This document shows, one piece after another, positions 57,236 through 64,000 of a stretch of DNA of 64,000 nucleotides. The notes beneath the pieces were generated by a model. That model saw only the letters and a program-made list of their open reading frames with translations, was not told the DNA's origin and searched no databases. How positions within the stretch are numbered: the stretch's first letter is position 1; each line of letters starts with the position of its first letter. The DNA lies in contig MZZL01000405.1 of NCBI GenBank assembly GCA_002749535.1, positions 558,001 through 622,000 on the forward strand. Direction: 5' to 3'. Source of the DNA: Apophysomyces variabilis. Lineage: Eukaryota; Mucoromycota; Mucoromycetes; Mucorales; Mucoraceae. The translations under genes were made by a program, and so were the position numbers.

Positions 57236-59352
57236 ATGGATCCTGGTTTAACGGAAGAAATATTAAGTGGAATCCGCTGGAGAAATGGTATTTTGCCTTC
57301 AGGTGAACTGGCAGAGCAGCCATGTTTCGTCCTGCAGGAAATGCCAACTATACGACTAGTTGCAGAAGATCAGTCCAGGTCGTTTATTGTTAGCCAGAGC
57401 AACTGGACATCCAATCTAGTTCACTCAGGCGTCCTCTGGAACCTAGATGATGACCCTACCATGCATGCTTTAGCTGAATGCTATCTCCTATTTCACCGTG
57501 CATGTCACCAACCTTACCAGAAAAAGTTGCACTTATTGTATTTTGAGACATGTGCGTGGTTTCCCGTCCATCATATTCTACGCACAACCGTAAAATTCCA
57601 GCGCGCTTTGGATACTATGTTAAATTGCTGGCCAGCAGAGCCTACCAGAGCATGGCAACAACTCTGCCAAATATGGCATATGTTTGGGTTTCTATGGCCT
57701 CAGAAGATCGTGCTCGGCCAGAAACAGCATATACAGAGATCCTACTCTTATACCACTGAAGCTGAAAAGCTTCTGCGCCTCCGAATGGCAAAAGATGAAG
57801 TTTATTCCCAACTAGCACAGACAGGTAAAGTTTTCAGCATTTTGGTGATCTAAGCAAATCTCCAAGATATCTATACTAGAGACACCTTTGAGTCATCTAC
57901 CTAAATCCTGGACAATCATTAAGAGAAATGATGTGCGTCCTATACATGAATTTCTCCCCAAAAAAGAAAGAGATAGCATTTTGGCTATCATGCAATGTTT
58001 TGTGCACCGTGTACCATTACATCACCCGTTCAAACTGCGGAATGTCTGCACATCAGCCTATTTGAGTTGGAAACCTCATGGACCAAAAGGTCGCGGCGAG
58101 GAACAACCATTACTCTTCTCGACCATTGTACCAACCAAAGATATGCGTGACACACAGTATCTCTGGCGTTTCTCTATAGCTGTGCCGCCTACGACAAATC
58201 CAAGTTACGCTTCATCGTACCAGCCACAATATGTCCGTTGCGGCAATGAAGTATTTCTCCAGCCAGCATGCGATACTCCGTTCAGTAAGATCAAATCAAC
58301 ACATACCATGGTTCTCGCCAAGTCTTCTGTAACTCCGGATAAAGAACAGTGGGCCAGCAGAGACCACATGATATCGTCTCGTGAACAACTGTCGAGACTC
58401 CGTTCTGTTGAACTGTTGGACGTTGAAAGCAAAGGATCACGAGATAAAGCGGATTATCAGTGGCTCATTGAGATGCCAGGCCTGGGTCTTGGTCGGGATG
58501 ACGATGCCTCAACAGACGACGGTCTAAACGCTGACATTGCTATCGGCCGTAAAAAGCCTATCCTTCACGGGGACGTGATTGCTTTAAGACAAATTCTATA
58601 TTTATGTTCCATGACAAACTTGGAATCGGCGGCTTCGTTGGCCAACGCTGCAGTCATCCCATCCAGTCACCCTCCTGCCTCGTCAACTACTACTAAAAGT
58701 CTCGTTCGTTTCACTTCCATTAAATCAAAACAGATATCATCGCGGCAACCTGAAACAGGTCATAACAAGGAAATAAAATGTAAACGTCAGTGACTGATAC
58801 TTGTCTTTTGTTATCAAAGGTCGATTACATCCGGTCATAGCTAAAGAGTATGCTTTGCTTCGGATTCCTGAAGAAAGTGCTTGGATCGTCGAGCTAGCCT
58901 CAGCAGACGACATTGAACTTCATCCTCATTATCAGCCACTTTCTAAGCATAATGTTCCCAACATCCCAAAGGTGGCTACGGTTGTCTGTCGACGAATGCA
59001 GAGCACAGGCCTAAAATCTTCTGCAAGTACAGAATCTATCCATACAATTCGCTCAACTAGTTTGCGTCGGGTGCATTCGTTCACATCATTAACCTACCAC
59101 CAAAGCGAACGACAAGAGGAAGATGGGGATATAGAGGAAATCAACCCATTAACGAAGTCATCAGCGTACCTCGACAGTTACCAAGGCTTCAATACGATAT
59201 TGGAAGACGAGATAGCGAGCGATCGAGCAAAGCCATATGTGGCTCTGTATGCATCCAAGAAAAACAGCAAGACCTGGTCTCATCTTGTCAAACGGGCTAC
59301 GTTGGCCAATTTCACTCGTTTTGTCCGCATGTCTCCTACAAATCCTGCATGA
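57236..59352 (+). CDS. Large protein of unknown family
   Basis: Three exons joined by two compatible GT-AG introns (about 57826-57881 and 58781-58820) give ~670 aa. Start MDPGLTEEILSGIRWRNG; exon 1 is rich in Trp and His (HACHQPYQKKLHLLYFETCAWF). Exon 2 has LPKSWTIIKRNDVRPIHEFLPK, a beta-rich part (QYVRCGNEVFLQPACD) and GRKKPILHGDVIALRQILYL; the last two resemble units of a beta-trefoil/MIR fold, a weak guess. Exon 3 has RLHPVIAKEYALLRIPEESAWIVELA and a Ser-rich region, ending RMSPTNPA. No signal peptide, membrane segment or catalytic motif is evident. The long conserved-looking frames make it a real gene. A 21-codon frame, MDVFFLLFFLSCLF..., starts in another phase at 57188 upstream and could be an upstream ORF. 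Confidence 0.7.
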
Positions 59353-60626
59353 TAGAGACCAAATAAGGGAGGAGTGTGTTGCTCAAAGCAGGAAAAAAGT
59401 CGCAAAAGTCATTTATAGTGCATTGTCTTATTCTGTATCTTAAACTCTATCCCACCAATCAATGTTATAGTAAATAAATTTCAGAACTTAACCACATCGT
59501 ACCTACCTCACTGGAGTAAAGGACATCTTTTCAGAAATCATCGGTGTGCCGTGTCCTAGCCAGTTATAGACACCACCTGCAAAATGATGCCTCGCTCAAA
59601 CCGTCCTATGCTTTGTGTGGACACGGACATCAGTATCGCGATACGATAAAACTCAGTAAGTGCAGCATCTATTTCCAACAGCAATGGAAAACGCTGTAGG
59701 ACCCTTTCACATAGCGGCAACAATGGAATCAACGATTATCTAAGTGGAAAGGTTTGCATAATAGTTTGATTCATAAGCAATAGTATGATCGTAAGCACTC
59801 TCATATGCCAGAACGCAATACTTTACGGTAAAGTAATACTTCTGTTGACATGCTTGCAGATCAAATATAATACCTAGGACTAAATGCAGCGATCCAGTGC
59901 TGGCAACTTCCAATTTTTCTAAATAATGACCGATTCTCAGGGCAGTATACATATACGTTCTGTCTAGATACATGCTACCCTCCGAAGGACTGCGCATAGT
60001 TCGTCATGGTTTTGCGACTAAAGACATGTCCTCTTGCAGCAGAAAAGATGCATACGTTACGCATATGGCGTAGATGCAATGGATGCCTAAAAAGAACTGC
60101 ATAGAACATGAGCACGATTGATCCATCGGACCAATACAAAATGGCTAAACCATTTTAATCAATAAATTCGCTATGCAACGGGGGCCCAATCTTTGCTATG
60201 ACGCGATTGCCCGACTTTAAGCTTAAGCACTGTGTTTCACCGTGCCCCTAAGTTACCCACTGATTTGCTTTAGCTGAGAATGAATGGGTAAAATGAGTGG
60301 TTCGGAAAATTTCCGTAGATCTGCAAACGTCACCTAGAACCGCGGTTTGCTCCAGTAATCCGCACCATGCCAGGCTTCACGAAAAATAGCCGGTAGGAAG
60401 CAACGTGAGAATTCGAGTAGTTGCTATATACGATAAAGTATGCGACCGTTCGCTAGCTCATTATCTATCTTTACGACTGCAAAATGTGTACCCTTTATCA
60501 GAAATAAATCAGTCAATGGTCGGGTCACTGACGAGCGTTTTTCATATATCGTGTTTAATTATGGACAAAATGGTAATTGTTTCCATTTTCCCTGTTTATA
60601 GGGAGATGAACAAATGAACATTAAAT
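59353..60626. other. Convergent intergenic
   Basis: About 1.3 kb between two converging genes, the unknown gene (+) and transaldolase (-). Short frames (59740-59997 -, 60405-60617 +) have no motif. No RNA gene or repeat seen. Confidence 0.45.
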
Positions 60627-61722
60627 TTACAGAAGCTTTTCCTTCAAGAGATTCTCCAGCTTGACACCATCAACAGCAAAGTTTCGGATACCTTCGGACA
60701 GTTTCTCCGTAGCCATGGCATCCTGGTTCATGTCCCATCGGAAGGCCTTTTCGTTTTCGAAGTAAGAGACCTTCATCATCTTCACGTCATAGGCAGAATC
60801 AACGCTCAGTTTACGTTCGATATTCTTTGTGTCCTTCTGAAGTTCAGCCAACAAGGCGGGGGAGATGGTCAAGTAGTCACAGCCAGCCAACTGTTCGATT
60901 TCACCGGTGTTACGGAAAGAAGCACCCATGACAATGGTTTTGTAGTCATATTGCTTGTAGTAGTTGTAGATGCGAGAAACGGAGATCACACCAGGGTCGT
61001 CACGGGCTTCGTAAGTAATGCCAGTAGACTTCTTGTACCAATCGAGGATGCGGCCAACGAAAGGCGAAATCAGGGTCACGCCGGCTTCAGCACAAGCAAC
61101 GGCTTGAGGGAAACCGAATAACAAAGTAAGGTTACAATGGATACCATGTTCCTTTTCCAAAACGTGGGCAGCCTGGATACCCTCCCATGTGGAAGCAATC
61201 TTAATCAAGATGCGTTCCTTAGACACACCAGCTTCTTCGTACAACTTGATCAAGCTAAGTGCCTTGGCAATGGTACCTTCCTTGTCAAAGGAGAGACGAG
61301 CGTCGACCTCGGTGGAGACACGACCAGGAACAATCTCCAAAATTGCCTTACCAAAGTTCACCAACAACTTGTCGGTAGCCAGTTGAAGCTGTTCCTCGGC
61401 GGAGCTAATCAACGGGAAATGACGCGTTTGTTATTTATACATGAATGGGGACGATGGTTATTTGAGTGTCTATACCTGCTCTTAGACTTGGCATAAGTAA
61501 CAGCGTCGTCAATCAGATGGGCATATTGGGGCTTTTGGGCTGCTGCCAAAATCAACGATGGGTTAGTGGTGGCATCCTGGGGTTTGTATTGGGCAATAGC
61601 TTGAAGAAGACAAGGTCAGTTCCATGAACAAACAAAGATCGTATCAGTGCCTATTTACTTTCAAAGTCACCAGAGTCAGCGACGATGGTGGTGAATTGCT
61701 TAATTTGGTCGAGAACAGACAT
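60627..61722 (-). CDS. TAL1: Transaldolase
   Basis: Non-oxidative pentose phosphate enzyme moving dihydroxyacetone units between sedoheptulose-7-P and glyceraldehyde-3-P. ATG at 61720-61722: [20 protein letters not shown]. An intron (about 61600-61660) leads to [19 protein letters not shown] (DATTNPSL signature near the N-terminus). A second intron (61410-61475) precedes the main exon: [27 protein letters not shown] (Schiff-base lysine), [47 protein letters not shown] and [14 protein letters not shown], ending NLLKEKLL. Length ~320 aa as usual. Codons favour G/C endings, as expected for a highly expressed metabolic gene. Intact. Confidence 0.96.
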
Positions 61723-64000
61723 AATGTGATAGGAAAAGGGGAAAAAGAGTTGAAGGAGCAAGTTAGTGCTTTCCAGCCTTTTTCCAATTGAGCTTTAAAA
61801 AAACTCCCGGATCGGAGTTCTGACTCATCAATTGATGATGTATCCGCACCTTTTAGGTTGAGCTGTCTGATTATAGAACGCTGACAAAGCCAGTTTAGGA
61901 AGAATGAATACAAATCGATTGGGAGAGAATGCTGGAAAACCAAATCAATGCAGACGACGATGAGAGGTGCAAAGCTGGATAAACTATGCTATAGAACAAT
62001 CATTGATTACTAAAACCATTGATATCCAAGAATCCATTTACGTCACTTAAGGCCTCATTTCCTGTTCACATTTACATACAGCGGTCAACAGCTTCCTTTA
62101 CTTTTTATTGCCGGACAGTCCCTCTTTCCTTTTTCTTTGCAGATGAAACTCTGAAGCATCAATGATAATGACGTGATGCAGGATATCAAAGTCTAAGAGC
62201 GTGTACAAGCACAAACCTAGATAAGATAATCATATACCATGGACAGATAACTTAGGCAGATGCATCTTCATAGCTTGCAGCGAAAAGATACAGGAAGAAG
62301 GGCAGTAGAAAGATTAAGGAAGGTGCACTTTTACTATCTTTAACAATTCATAACATATATATGTATATATATCTCAATAAGAAGTCCAGTGTTATACATG
62401 GAGAGAATTTTACACACTACATGATATATCTAATTACCCAAAGGATGTTCAAAACGTGTTGGGTCTGTTGATGAACCTGTCTATCAGATAAGCATAAACG
62501 ATTGGACGAAACCCTTATAACTGGGTTTAAATCGATGTGCCCAAAGATTTTTCCTCCCCAACCATTCCTAAATGAGCAGCTTGTCTCACAGAGGCGAATG
62601 TAACCTCGACTCAATATCTGAAAAGCCGTGACTGGAAGTATACTCTCTTTGAGCAAAACAAAGGGATATGCAAAACGGTGAATGGATTGAAGACGGAGTA
62701 ATATGTGAAAAATAACAAAGCTAACAGCATCGCCTGCCGAAAAATAACCATATCGTCAGTATGAAGCCTAAAATGATATGTCAAGGAAACACTTGCAGAC
62801 ATCATATCCACCCTGGGACGGACGCAGTCCTTTCGTAGACGCTGATGCTAAAAAGGGACTGGCCGTTGAGGGAAACAAATAATGCCAAAAGAGGAAATCC
62901 GAAGAAAAGAAGAGGACTTCCTTCGAACGTTTGCAACAATATGACTATTAAACATGGAGTTAAGACTAACGGGAGTACTAGACCTGAGCAAAAGAAGACA
63001 TGTAATTGAAAAGAATTATCAACTTTTCTATAGATGGCGGATGGGAATGACAGCTGACCATCTATTTCAAGCAAAATAATATGAAAGTCCTTCATGGAAT
63101 AGCAGAGAATAGTATGTGAAGTACAAACTGACGCCTGAACTCCATGTTTGCGTGACATTACTGTATGGAAACGAATTCAGCACCTTTCTCTCCAGCCTGC
63201 CATGAACGTGATAAAGCGTGACAACGAACGCGGTGAAGAAGCATAGACTATTCGTAAAGAAAGTGCAAACTGTAGTTATTGCAAGTTCCCAGTACTAAAG
63301 TGTCGAGGCACGGTGAAGATGGCGTCGCGTAGGGGTATTTGTTACTAAGAGTCTCAGAAATTACTGTCTTAGTGTTTTTGGCGCCCATATCTTTTTCTTT
63401 AAATGGTTTCCTTGAATCTCATAGCATACATGTCGCAAAGTATTTGCATCCTGGTTGAACAGTTTCCCACTGATTCTGGAAGATTTGACGCTGCGAGAGG
63501 TGGAATTGTTGAAGCTCTTTACTGCTTATATTTTCCATATCAGCACACTCCTGAATTTTTTACGGAAGATAATACAATCTATTTAACTGTCTATTTAGAA
63601 ATAAAATGGCTGTCCATCGAACAAGCGTGCAGGTGAATAACCGAACGAACTTGTGTGAAAGCAAGATCTCTACAGCAAGACTGTAAATGGAAGTGTTGGG
63701 CTATTAAACACCGTTATATTACTTGCAGTATTAGGAGATCTGGAACAAAGAACAAGGGACAAACGAGCATAAGAATCTTGATCTCTATTGATATCTTGGT
63801 ATCTTGAAGAAAACTGGCCTCCACTTTCTTCCGTTCAATGAAAAACAATCCGTTTAATAGGCAAAGCGCGATCCTGTCGTGTCCATAGAAAGGGAAGTTC
63901 AAAACCTCGACATGCGATATGCCGAATCTGATGGACAGCACTGTAAATCAAGTCTGTATGAGTACGGTGCTCGGACGAAGAAGCAGTGCAGTCAAACGAT
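61723..64000. other. Right-edge gene-poor region
   Basis: About 2.3 kb upstream of transaldolase. It includes the TAL1 promoter (near 61780-61800 a TTTAAA-type motif on the minus strand) and TA dinucleotide runs at about 62355-62372. Frames up to 118 codons (62802-63158 -) have no recognisable motif. I see no RNA gene. Confidence 0.4.

Noticed and set aside
62340..62375. TATATATA run as a promoter
   Set aside because: Dinucleotide repeat far from any supported start; more likely a microsatellite.
62802..63158. 118-aa minus-strand hydrophobic frame near the right edge
   Set aside because: AT-rich chance frame with no motif, no splice partners and no plausible neighbouring exon.

Overview
The window is nuclear DNA of a fungus, most likely an early-diverging one (Mucoromycota, probably Mucorales). 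Genes are split by many very short GT-AG introns (about 45-65 nt, several of them worked out below). Gene products are fungal: Sla1, a fungal-type GH3 beta-glucosidase and Rpn9. Two features fit early-diverging lineages better than yeasts: an Integrator INTS7 orthologue and a decayed Fanzor1. The species is not identified and the assignment is inference.

Layout. 0.35-3.2 kb: a PAS-domain protein and a mitochondrial RRM-like protein, both on the minus strand. 3.9-6.7 kb: a membrane-anchored GH3 beta-glucosidase (-). 8.5-9.9 kb: proteasome lid subunit Rpn9 (-), divergent from an Aurora kinase (+, 10.5-12.0 kb). 12.2-13.4 kb: a SAP + DEDDh exoribonuclease of the ERI1 type (-), divergent from a LAT/Mup1-like amino acid permease (+, 14.0-16.0 kb). 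16.6-18.2 kb: an ankyrin-repeat protein (+), facing prefoldin subunit 1 (-). 19.5-20.5 kb: a two-finger AN1 protein of the ZFAND2 family (+). Its 3' end faces the 3' end of a broken Fanzor1 (TnpB-like RNA-guided nuclease) gene on the minus strand (20.5-23.1 kb). 25.9-29.0 kb: mRNA-decay factor Pat1 (-). 30.0-31.3 kb: an SGNH/GDSL esterase (-). 32.4-36.2 kb: Integrator subunit 7 (+). 36.2-41.1 kb is gene-poor and holds a GGCCC-rich cryptic repeat, a cluster of palindromes and tRNA-Val(CAC). 41.1-45.4 kb: endocytic scaffold Sla1 (-). 46.8-50.9 kb: valyl-tRNA synthetase with a mitochondrial leader (+). 51.5-55.6 kb: a full-length ABCB multidrug transporter (+). 55.9-57.1 kb: inositol polyphosphate multikinase (-). 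57.2-59.4 kb: a large protein I do not recognise (+). 60.6-61.7 kb: transaldolase (-). The last 2.3 kb hold no gene I can support.

The genes are mostly unrelated housekeeping functions, as expected of a eukaryotic chromosome, with no operon or gene-cluster logic. Several divergent pairs share short intergenic promoters.

The most interesting locus is the Fanzor1 relic. It keeps the RuvC-I GVDPG motif, the RuvC-III NRD motif and the four-cysteine zinc ribbon, plus a plausible 55-nt intron, but carries at least two in-frame stops and several frame breaks. Other points for a second look are Integrator in a fungus, the ambiguous frame change in the ankyrin gene, kinase-like debris upstream of the AN1 gene, the palindrome/GGCCC repeat island, and the unrecognised 57-59 kb protein.
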